64,000 nt of DNA from Nevskia sp. (GTDB lineage: Bacteria > Pseudomonadota > Gammaproteobacteria > Nevskiales > Nevskiaceae). The stretch covers positions 310,001 to 374,000 of the forward strand of contig JALNYU010000001.1 in the NCBI GenBank assembly GCA_023229645.1, written 5' to 3'. Of the stretch, positions 26,544 through 34,200 are shown in pieces (within the stretch, counting starts at the first letter, position 1; each line of letters begins with the position of its first letter). The notes beneath the pieces are model-generated. The model had not been told where the DNA came from. It ran no database searches and saw nothing but the letters and a program-made list of their open reading frames with translations. A program made the position numbers and the translations under genes.

Positions 26544-27740
26544 ATGAGTACCCCGCAACCCGATGTCGTACGGCTCCAACAACTCAATGACAGCGCCTTG
26601 CGGGCGGCGGCGGCTGGCGATTATCTAACGGCAAAAGCCGTTTTGGCGCAGATTCTGGTTGAAGCGCCTAGCAATCCGACAATTTGGTTAAATTATGCTG
26701 CGGCCTGTCGTGGCGCGGGCGATTTCGATGCCGCGTTACTGGCAATCGATGAGGTGCTTAAACGTGAGCCGCGCTCATTTATGGCGCTGCTATCAAAGGG
26801 GACGCTGCTAGAACGCAAAGGCCAGATCAAAAAGGCGATTGCCGCCTATCGTGCAGCAGTGCAACTCGCGCCGCCGCCAGCTCGACTGGACGAGTCATTG
26901 CGCACGGCCGTTATTCATGCGCGTGCAGTAATAGAGCAGTATCTTGAGGAGTATGCGAACTATCTGAACGAAGCTGTCGGTGATTTTGCGGAGCATGGCC
27001 AGAGTCCCGAAGCACGCCGTATTCGGCAGTTTGTCGATATTAGTCTTGGCCGCAGACCTCGGTACCTGCAAGAACCAGTAGAATATTTCTATCCAGGGCT
27101 CCCATCGATCGAATTTTGGGAACGCGACGAATTCCCGTGGCTGCCAGCGCTCGAGTCTGCGACGAATACTATTCGAGATGAACTGCTCGGCATCTTGCAA
27201 GAGCAATTCAAAGATTTCCGACCCTATGTTAACTATCCTGATACCGCGCCTCTCGACCAATGGGCCGAGCTGAACCGATCGCATCAATGGGGAGCGCTGC
27301 ACCTTTTTGTCTACGGAGAGCGGGTCGAGGAGAATTGCAGTCGTTGTCCTCAAACAGTGGAATTAATTGAGACTTTTCCATTGCCGCGTCTGCCGGCACG
27401 CTCGCCGGCAGCGATGTTCTCTGCATTGCAGCCGAGGACCAAGATTCCGCCACACACCGGAGTTTCAAATACCAGATTGATTGTTCATCTGCCATTGATT
27501 GTTCCAGCCGGTTGTGGCTTTCGCGTCGGCAATAGTGTTAGTGATTGGAAAGAAGGACAAGCCTGGGTATTCGACGATACGATTGAGCATGAAGCGTGGA
27601 ACGACAGCGAATTTCCAAGAACAATTTTGATCTTCGACATATGGAATCCGCGACTCAGCGAGACCGAGCGGGCATTGCTAACCCGTGTCGTTAGCGCAAT
27701 GGATAAGTTTTCCGGTGGGCCTGGAGAGCAAGGACTATAG
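26544..27740 (+). CDS. TPR-repeat protein with aspartyl/asparaginyl beta-hydroxylase-like domain
   Basis: The 398-residue product has TPR repeats in roughly residues 10-110 and an aspartyl/asparaginyl beta-hydroxylase (Asp_Arg_Hydrox) domain in about 190-385. Metal and cofactor motifs are visible: IPPHTGVSNTRLIVHLPLIV, CGFRVGNSVSDWKEG, FDDTIEHEAWN and the arginine in PRTILIFDIWNP. The family hydroxylates Asp/Asn side chains or related substrates using 2-oxoglutarate and Fe(II). It follows another TPR-oxygenase, so two oxygenases may modify the same partner. Nothing recognisable follows in 27741-28361. Confidence 0.87.
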   Translation: MSTPQPDVVRLQQLNDSALRAAAAGDYLTAKAVLAQILVEAPSNPTIWLNYAAACRGAGDFDAALLAIDEVLKREPRSFMALLSKGTLLERKGQIKKAIAAYRAAVQLAPPPARLDESLRTAVIHARAVIEQYLEEYANYLNEAVGDFAEHGQSPEARRIRQFVDISLGRRPRYLQEPVEYFYPGLPSIEFWERDEFPWLPALESATNTIRDELLGILQEQFKDFRPYVNYPDTAPLDQWAELNRSHQWGALHLFVYGERVEENCSRCPQTVELIETFPLPRLPARSPAAMFSALQPRTKIPPHTGVSNTRLIVHLPLIVPAGCGFRVGNSVSDWKEGQAWVFDDTIEHEAWNDSEFPRTILIFDIWNPRLSETERALLTRVVSAMDKFSGGPGEQGL

Positions 27741-28361
27741 GGAGGTCCGAGACAGAGAGGTCGCCGCACCCCAGGGAAAAAGCGCAGCAGAGCAGAACAG
27801 CACACGTCCTGAGGTTGCTTGCGTGAGCCGGAATACGAACGCAGCACTGAAACAGGAGCATGGGTAGTTTGTGGTAGGCCCGCGCCGCAAGTAAGCGGCA
27901 GCAATTCAATCAGAAATAAGTTGTAGCGCCAGTTTAGAAACATTATCCGGTTTGGGCTGGTGGATGACCCAGGGCTTGCACCGTGTTGCGCAGCTATGAG
28001 CCGAGGCTGGCCCGTAGACGGCAGCTCAATATCTCGCCTAGTTCTTGATGATATTGCGAATAAATTCTGTGAGGGCGCAGGGGGCTGATCTAGATTCCAG
28101 CGGGCTGTTCCAACTGATCAGAAAACGTAGGCTTCAGAGGAATTCCAAGCGGGTTGTATGTTCTGATACATTGCAAATGTGAACTTGTCGCTGGAGGCGG
28201 GCAGGCTAATTTGAGGGCTACACATGCAGACTGCTCCGCGGAAAAACGCGCTGTTGGGCAAAGGTGAATCGCGTGCCACAGCCGAGCTCTTTCCTGCCGA
28301 GAGACCGAACCCTAGCACTATAAGCGCCCGAAAATTGGCCAGTAGACGAATTATGGTGATA
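27741..28361. other. Intergenic region without a recognised gene
   Basis: These 620 bases between the converging oxygenase gene and the BamE-like gene contain only short open frames with no family resemblance. I saw no tRNA, terminator with a T-run, or repeat. Confidence 0.5.
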
Positions 28362-28883
28362 TCAGAAAATCGGTTTCCGCCAAAAAAGAACTTTTCCGTC
28401 TTCAAATACAACCTCTCCCTTGGCAGCGGCTCCGCATTTGCCGTATTTCCAGCCGATGCGGTTGCTACTGCTGATGTCGTAATGCTCAATCCCAAGAAGA
28501 TCCTCAACGTCGCGCATCGATAAGCCGCGGCTTAAGATTTCCCAGTTGTCCCTCTGCTTCCATCGGGTATCTACGGCATCCTTATATTTCTTGCATCCAG
28601 TAAGAGAATAGGGTTCGGCGGGTTTAACTTTTACCAGCTGATACCCTTCTGGTACTGTAACTGAAGCGGTCGGCGTCGTTGCCGAAGATTTGTCAGGCGC
28701 CGCCAAATTTGGACAGCTAGCCTGAAGGATGGCGAGTTTCTCCCTTAATGCTGCATTTTCGGCACGCAGCTGGTCGAGCGTGTCAATCTTTTCGTCCGCA
28801 AAAGTGGGCGGGGCGAATACCAACAGCTGCACCGCTGTCAGCAGGGTAGAAAGTAAAAGTGCAGATATTTTCAGGTGACGCAT
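28362..28883 (-). CDS. Exported protein with coiled coil and BamE/SmpA-like end
   Basis: The product is 173 residues from the ATG at 28883, which begins a clear signal peptide (MRHLKISALLLSTLLTAVQL, then about ten more residues to an ...TFADE cleavage region); the frame is open much further upstream but that part looks random. A short coiled coil follows (LDQLRAENAALREKLAILQ). The C-terminal 70 residues (LSRGLSMRDVEDLLG, IGWKYGKC, GEVVFEDGKVLFWRKP) resemble the BamE/OmlA fold. No lipobox is present. Probably periplasmic; role unknown. It has no obvious operon partner. Confidence 0.65.
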   Translation of the reverse strand: MRHLKISALLLSTLLTAVQLLVFAPPTFADEKIDTLDQLRAENAALREKLAILQASCPNLAAPDKSSATTPTASVTVPEGYQLVKVKPAEPYSLTGCKKYKDAVDTRWKQRDNWEILSRGLSMRDVEDLLGIEHYDISSSNRIGWKYGKCGAAAKGEVVFEDGKVLFWRKPIF

Positions 28884-29113
28884 TGCAAATTGACCCCGGC
28901 TGAGCCGTAGCATAAGACCCACAGGATGATACGCCGGAACTATAAGTCCTTGTAGTAGAGTTGATCGCATCGACGTGCTGAACCCGTTGGCACGGACCGA
29001 TGGAAACAAATGGTTGGCCACGAATGGCAAGACGGTGGAATTGGCATAGACATTGTTAAACAAAGCACAACACGATGCGTGCGGGGTATTTTTAACATTT
29101 CGATGCCCGCATC

Positions 29114-29143
29114 GTGACGCGGATGGCTGCTGCTCGCTATAAT
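29114..29143 (+). promoter_or_regulatory. Probable promoter of petABC
   Basis: A perfect TATAAT (29138-29143) lies 75 bases upstream of petA. The best -35 is GTGACG (29114-29119) at 18-base spacing, four of six consensus positions. No other strong candidate is seen in the gap. Confidence 0.5.
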
Positions 29144-29217
29144 CGCCTGGTGTCACAAGGTCGTTATCGCGAACCTTCATCGAACACATCAACGTAATCC
29201 AATAGGGCGTCAAACCA

Positions 29218-29811
29218 ATGAGCAATGAAAGCGTCGACGGCACCCGCCGCCGCTTCCTCACCGCTGCGACTTCGGCTGTCGGAGCCGTCGGTGCAGCTGC
29301 GGTCGTATGGCCATTTTTGGCCTCTTTGAAGCCCAGTGCCAAAGCGCAGGCGTTGGGGGCACCGGTTATTGCGGATATCAGCAAAATCGAGCCAGGTATG
29401 CGTTCAACCTATCTCTGGCGCGGTCAGCCGATGTGGGTGATCCGTAGAACGCCAGAAATGCTTGAAGGCATGAAGAAAATAACCGGTGATCTGCTTGATC
29501 CGGAAAGCAAAGCCCCACAGCAGCCGGCCTACGCGCAAAACGAAACGCGTGCGCAGAAGCCGGAATATATGGTGATGAAGGGTGTCTGTACGCATTTGGG
29601 CTGCTCGCCAACATTCCGGCCTGATACGCCGGCCCCGGAAATTGCGCCAGATTGGCAAGGCGGCTTCTTCTGCCCATGTCACGGCTCGAAATTTGACCTC
29701 GCGGGCCGCGTCTATAAGGGCGTACCGGCGCCGCTGAATATGGTCGTGCCACCGCATCGCTACGAAAGCGACGCGATCGTCGTGATCGGCGAAGACCCTA
29801 AAGCCGCCTAA
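29218..29811 (+). CDS. petA: Ubiquinol-cytochrome c reductase iron-sulfur (Rieske) subunit
   Basis: This is the Rieske subunit of the cytochrome bc1 complex, passing electrons from ubiquinol to cytochrome c1. The 197-residue product begins with a Tat-type anchor (TRRRFLTAATSAVGAVGAAA) that stays as a membrane helix. The 2Fe-2S ligands are in CTHLGC and CPCHGS, about residues 125-160, with the GRVYKGVPAPLNMVVPP block after them. It starts a three-gene operon with petB and petC. Confidence 0.97.
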   Translation: MSNESVDGTRRRFLTAATSAVGAVGAAAVVWPFLASLKPSAKAQALGAPVIADISKIEPGMRSTYLWRGQPMWVIRRTPEMLEGMKKITGDLLDPESKAPQQPAYAQNETRAQKPEYMVMKGVCTHLGCSPTFRPDTPAPEIAPDWQGGFFCPCHGSKFDLAGRVYKGVPAPLNMVVPPHRYESDAIVVIGEDPKAA

Positions 29812-29835
29812 CGACTTCTACCCAGGATCGAACAC

Positions 29836-31089
29836 ATGGCAATCGTGCCTAATCCGTACAAGACCACTGGTGCGCTCGGCTGGATCGACGACCGGTTCCC
29901 GCTTACGAAAATGTGGAGGGATCATCTCTCCGCGTACTACGCGCCGAAAAACTTCAACTTCTGGTACTTTTTTGGCTCGTTGGCGCTGTTGGTGCTCGTT
30001 AATCAACTGTTAACCGGCATCTTCCTGACGATGAACTACAAGCCGGGTGCGGATCTCGCATTCGACTCCGTTGAATACATCATGCGTGACGTTGCCTGGG
30101 GCAACATCATTCGCTACATGCATTCAACCGGCGCATCGGCATTTTTCATCGTTGTTTATCTGCATATGTTCCGAGGCCTGATTTACGGTTCGCACCGTAA
30201 GCCGCGCGAACTAATTTGGATCTTCGGCTCGCTGATTTTCCTGGTTTTAATGGCGGAAGCGTTCTGCGGTTACGTGCTGCCCTGGGGCAACATGTCTTAC
30301 TGGGGGGCATCGGTCATTATCAACTTATTCGGCACCGTGCCGTTCATCGGTCCAGACCTCGTCACTTGGATTCAAGGTGACTTCGTCCCGGGTGATGCGA
30401 CCTTGAACCGTTTGTTCTCGTTGCACGTTATCGCGCTGCCGTTTGTACTGGTCGGATTGGTATTCGCCCATATTTTGGCGCTGCACGAAGTGGGGTCAAA
30501 TAACCCTGACGGTATTGAGATCAAGAAGAACAAGGACCCGGAAACCGGCATTCCGAAAGATGGCATTCCGTTCCATCCGTATTACACGGTGAAGGATCTG
30601 GTCGGCGTTGCAGGCTTCCTGATCCTGTTCTCGGCCGTGATTTTCTTCATGCCGGATGGTGGCGGCTACTTCCTCGAGCAGCCGAACTTCACGCCAGCGA
30701 GTCAGGTCAGTACGCCAGAGCACATCACGCCAGCCTGGTATTTCGGCACCTATTACGCGATGTTGCGCGCTACGCCGTCCTTCGCCGGCACCCAAATTTG
30801 GGGCGTCATCGTCATGTTTGGTGCGGTTGTGATTTTGTTCTTCCTGCCGTGGCTGGATCGGTCGCCGGTCAAGTCAATCCGCTACAAAGGGCCGATTTTC
30901 AAGACTGCAGTCGGCATCTTTGCGGTGACGTTCCTGTTGCTTAACTACTACGGCCTGCAGAAGCCGAGCGAGTTCGTAACGCTGGTGTCGCGTGTAGGCA
31001 CCATCATTTACTTCGCGTTCTTCCTTGGCATGCCGTTCTATTCCAAGTTCGAAAAGACCAAGCCCGTACCGGAGCGGGTGACAGAATGA
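29836..31089 (+). CDS. petB: Cytochrome b of the bc1 complex
   Basis: Cytochrome b carries the two b haems and the Qo and Qi quinone sites in the inner membrane. The 417-residue product has the haem histidines in HSTGASAFFIVVYLHMFRG and FSLHVIALPFVLVGLVFAHI, and the usual eight membrane helices. At the Qo site the motif is PAWY (residues 299-302, in HITPAWYFGTYYAML) instead of PEWY, so the acidic residue is replaced by alanine. Its end overlaps petC by four bases. Confidence 0.96.
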   Translation: MAIVPNPYKTTGALGWIDDRFPLTKMWRDHLSAYYAPKNFNFWYFFGSLALLVLVNQLLTGIFLTMNYKPGADLAFDSVEYIMRDVAWGNIIRYMHSTGASAFFIVVYLHMFRGLIYGSHRKPRELIWIFGSLIFLVLMAEAFCGYVLPWGNMSYWGASVIINLFGTVPFIGPDLVTWIQGDFVPGDATLNRLFSLHVIALPFVLVGLVFAHILALHEVGSNNPDGIEIKKNKDPETGIPKDGIPFHPYYTVKDLVGVAGFLILFSAVIFFMPDGGGYFLEQPNFTPASQVSTPEHITPAWYFGTYYAMLRATPSFAGTQIWGVIVMFGAVVILFFLPWLDRSPVKSIRYKGPIFKTAVGIFAVTFLLLNYYGLQKPSEFVTLVSRVGTIIYFAFFLGMPFYSKFEKTKPVPERVTE

Positions 31090-31838
31090 AGCACATGCTC
31101 ATGCGGTTTGCCCTCACCTTGGCCGGTGTGTTGTTAACCGGCTCGGCTTTCGCCAACTCAGAACTGGAACTGCAATCATTCCGGCCTGAATACAGCAATA
31201 TTGCGTCGATGCAGCGCGGTGCGCGTGACTACATGGCGTATTGCTCGGGTTGTCACTCGATGAAATATCTCCGGTTTTCGCGCATCGCAGCCGATTTGCA
31301 GATTCCGGAAGATGAGCTGAAAGCGAACTTGATGTTCACCACGGATAAAGTTGGTGAGCCGATCAAGAGCGCGCTGCCAGCGGCTTCGGAGCAGTGGTTT
31401 GGCCGTGTGCCGCCGGATCTGTCGTTAGTCGCACGTAGCCGGGGGCCGTCGTGGATTTACACCTACCTGCAAAGCTTCTACCTCGACGAAACACGCCCAC
31501 TTGGTGTTAACAACACCGTGCTCCCGGGCGCCGCGATGCCGAACGTATTGTGGGAATTGCAGGGCTGGCAGAAGAAAGTAGCGCATGATGCAGCGGCGGG
31601 CGGCGAAGGCGCGAAGGCCGAACATCATGGCACAGCGTTCGAATCCGTCTCGCAGGGCAGCCTTTCACCCGAGGAATACAAGCAATTCGTGGCCGATGTC
31701 ACGAATTTCATGGATTACGCAGGCGAGCCTGGAAAGCGTGACCGCATCAGCACAGGGATTAAAGTCATCATTTATCTCGTGCTGTTACTGGTCCTGACCT
31801 ACTTCTTGAAGAAGGAGTTTTGGCGCGATATTCACTAG
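31086..31838 (+). CDS. petC: Cytochrome c1 of the bc1 complex
   Basis: Cytochrome c1 accepts electrons from the Rieske centre and hands them to soluble or membrane cytochrome c. The 250-residue product has a signal peptide ending ...GSAFA, the covalent haem site CSGCH (residues 53-57), and a C-terminal anchor helix (VIIYLVLLLVLTYFLKKEFW). The block NNTVLPGAAMPNVLWELQG is typical and includes the distal methionine region. Last gene of petABC. Confidence 0.96.
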   Translation: MKHMLMRFALTLAGVLLTGSAFANSELELQSFRPEYSNIASMQRGARDYMAYCSGCHSMKYLRFSRIAADLQIPEDELKANLMFTTDKVGEPIKSALPAASEQWFGRVPPDLSLVARSRGPSWIYTYLQSFYLDETRPLGVNNTVLPGAAMPNVLWELQGWQKKVAHDAAAGGEGAKAEHHGTAFESVSQGSLSPEEYKQFVADVTNFMDYAGEPGKRDRISTGIKVIIYLVLLLVLTYFLKKEFWRDIH

Positions 31839-31893
31839 TCGCGTTTCCGGGGGCCGGACGTTACTCGAACAGACCTTGATCATATGAGTAGCT

Positions 31894-32559
31894 ATGGCCT
31901 TACGTAGTCGTACAAAACGCGTCACCATCAACGTCAAGCCTGCACCCAACGTAGGCTTGACGTTGTTTGTAGCTGCAGATTCCTTGCCCAGTGACTGGGC
32001 TCGATTAGTCTTGGCTGAAAAGGAAGTCGATAGCGCTGCAATCCAGACGATTCGTCCGGGTGAGGTCGACGAAGATTTCTTATTACTGAATCCGACGCAG
32101 GCGTTGCCGACACTTGCGGACCGCGAAGGCGTCATTCAATCCGCACGAGTTATTGTCGAATATCTCGACGAACGCTATCCCCATCCGTCGATGATGCCGC
32201 TGTCTCCTTCCGGCCGTGCGCGGGTCCGAATGACGTTACATCGCATCGATAACGAGCTCTTCCCCCTCGCCGCAAAAATGCGCGGCACGGGTGCGGAGGC
32301 CTCCGCGGCACGCACGGCACTTGTGCAAGGCCTACTGGACGGCGCGCGTTTCTTCCCGAGCCGAGGCTACTTTTTTGGTAGTGAATACACGCTTGCCGAT
32401 GCAGCTTGGGCTGTTTTATTTCGGCGCCTGCTTGCAAGCAGCGTGACAATTCCGCGCGATGCCAGCAGTATGATCGCCTATGCTGAGCGCTTATTTGCTC
32501 GGCCAGCGTTCCTACGCTGTTTCAATAGCACGCCGAAATCGGTATCGCGCAAGGCTTGA
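31894..32559 (+). CDS. sspA: Stringent starvation protein A
   Basis: SspA is a glutathione-S-transferase-fold protein without transferase activity that binds RNA polymerase and aids stationary-phase and acid responses. The 221-residue product has the N-terminal thioredoxin-like half with LNPTQALPTLADREGVIQSA and a helical C-terminal half with the ...EYTLADAAWAVLFRRL block. It is preceded by petABC and followed by sspB, the standard beta/gamma order. The N-terminus is somewhat longer than in E. coli. Confidence 0.93.
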   Translation: MALRSRTKRVTINVKPAPNVGLTLFVAADSLPSDWARLVLAEKEVDSAAIQTIRPGEVDEDFLLLNPTQALPTLADREGVIQSARVIVEYLDERYPHPSMMPLSPSGRARVRMTLHRIDNELFPLAAKMRGTGAEASAARTALVQGLLDGARFFPSRGYFFGSEYTLADAAWAVLFRRLLASSVTIPRDASSMIAYAERLFARPAFLRCFNSTPKSVSRKA

Positions 32560-32566
32560 GGCTCCC

Positions 32567-32974
32567 GTGTCAACATCACGCTCACGACGTCCCTATCTAA
32601 TTCGCGCCATTTACCACTGGGCGATCGATAATGGCTATACACCGTATCTGCTTGTGGCGGCAGACCAGCCTGGCGTTGCGGTGCCGATGGCCTTTGTTAA
32701 GGATGGACGAATCGCGCTGGATATTGGTGGCATGGCGGTTCGGGATTTAAATATCGAGTCGGATCCGATATTTTTCTCGGCGCGCTTTGGCGGGCGAGCG
32801 CATGAATTAATCGTTCCCAGCGGTGCAGTGCTGGCGATTTATGCCCGCGAAAATGGCGAGGGCATTGTTTTTGGTGAGCCGGAGCCGACCGAAGCGGGGG
32901 AGAATGTCACGCCAGATACCCCGCCCGAGCCGCCCAAACCTAGCGGCCGGCCTAAGCTACGAATCGTTAAATAG
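32567..32974 (+). CDS. sspB: ClpXP protease specificity-enhancing factor SspB
   Basis: SspB tethers ssrA-tagged proteins to ClpXP. I chose GTG 32567, seven bases after the sspA stop, because it gives RPYLIRAIYHWAIDNGYTPY and a 135-residue product; an upstream in-frame ATG lies inside sspA. The substrate-binding core has LIVPSGAVLAIYARENGEGI. A flexible proline-rich linker leads to the ClpX-docking tail RPKLRIVK, which is intact. Confidence 0.95.
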   Translation: MSTSRSRRPYLIRAIYHWAIDNGYTPYLLVAADQPGVAVPMAFVKDGRIALDIGGMAVRDLNIESDPIFFSARFGGRAHELIVPSGAVLAIYARENGEGIVFGEPEPTEAGENVTPDTPPEPPKPSGRPKLRIVK

Positions 32975-33230
32975 CTTTACGGCAATTCGCTCCAATTCGG
33001 CGTCCCGCCACAAACGCGCGGCCGGCTTAGGTTAAGAGGCAACGCCGGTGCTGCAGCGTGATATATCGCAGCGATAATAAGATCAAATTGTTTCGTAGCT
33101 GATTAAAGCACAACGTAAATCAGCGAATTAGCCAGTCCACCAGCAAATGCGGCAGGCAGTAGATTTTGATCTTAGCGCTGCGCGGGGCTAGCACAAGCCT
33201 ATTCGCGATTCCCCTCGCGCCACGCCCGAG

Positions 33231-33737
33231 CTAGCCCGGCGTCCCCGAGGTTTCGACATCGATAACGATAAGCGCATCGCCGAGGCGGATCGTGCCGCCG
33301 CGTAAAATCCGTGCCGTGATGCCGCCATGTCCGCGCATTGCTTGGAAGCCGCCTGCGCCTAAGTTTTCGTCCATGCGTGAACAGGGGGCGCATTCACCCG
33401 TCGTTTCTAGCAGCGCCGTGCCGATTGTGAATTGACGATTTTTTAGTGCGATTAAATTCACGCCGGAAACGACGAGATTGCGTCGCGTCTGTAGTGGGTT
33501 CACCGCCGAAAGCCCCAAGAGGGTCGCCACTGCGGGGAGGTGCTCGGCTTGAATGAGCGTTACGGCACGTTTGCCGTCGCCTTTCCCCGGATAGTGGTCG
33601 CCCTTTAATCCAGCGCCGAGCACGATCTCAGCTGATTCAACAGGTTGCAACGCCTGTCGGTGCGCAGGCCGGATGCCAATCCATTCCAACGTGCCTGGCC
33701 GCATCGGCGCGTTCATCAATTCCTTGAGTGTCGACAT
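33231..33737 (-). CDS. MOSC-domain protein
   Basis: MOSC domains occur in molybdenum cofactor sulfurases and related sulfur-carrier enzymes. The ATG at 33737 gives 168 residues starting MSTLKELMNAPMRPGTLEWI; the frame is open upstream but is not family-like. Typical blocks are LKGDHY, KRAVTLIQAEHLPAVATLLG, RRNLVVSGVNLIALK, ECAPCSRM (with the conserved cysteine) and MRGHGGITARIL. It stands alone; the substrate is unknown. The 250-base gap to sspB shows nothing notable. Confidence 0.88.
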   Translation of the reverse strand: MSTLKELMNAPMRPGTLEWIGIRPAHRQALQPVESAEIVLGAGLKGDHYPGKGDGKRAVTLIQAEHLPAVATLLGLSAVNPLQTRRNLVVSGVNLIALKNRQFTIGTALLETTGECAPCSRMDENLGAGGFQAMRGHGGITARILRGGTIRLGDALIVIDVETSGTPG

Positions 33738-33848
33738 TATTATTAAATTTTGATTGGGTGGCATCGGATTCCGATGACGAACGGAACTAAGGTCTTGAGC
33801 AGGCTGCCGGCCGGACATCAACCTTAATGCAAATAACGAAGCCGCCAC

Positions 33849-34200
33849 TTCGCCGTTTGATTTGTTGCCGAGCGCGCCGGCCCTGTTACTTGCGTCAGCT
33901 GAATTGGCGCAACAATACGGACGGCGGTGATGTAAGACAAGTCGTCAATGGCGCCGATCAATTTCGAGCTGCGATGGCTGCCTAACCGCAATATTTGTCT
34001 AACCCCCGGTACACGCACCCTGTTCGATGACGGCATCGCTCGGGCGAAGGCGTGACAACGCGACTGTGGCAGCTTAAATGGGCGCCGCGAAACCCGCTCT
34101 GAACTGCTGTGGATCGGACGGTAGGAGCACCAGCATACGCGGAAATTCAAGCGCCTCCCGCCGAAATAGCGTGATCAGAGGCGCGCTGGCGCGATGATGT
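33849..34200. other. Intergenic region without a recognised gene
   Basis: Only short open frames with no family resemblance are present between the MOSC gene and the chemoreceptor; both neighbours are on the minus strand. I see no convincing promoter, terminator or RNA gene. Confidence 0.45.

Noticed and set aside
28224..28523. Plus-strand open frame of 99 codons
   Set aside because: It overlaps the end of the BamE-like gene on the other strand and has no family resemblance.
33824..34150. Minus-strand open frame of 108 codons between the MOSC and chemoreceptor genes
   Set aside because: Composition is arginine-rich and random-looking with no motif or ribosome binding site; likely not coding.
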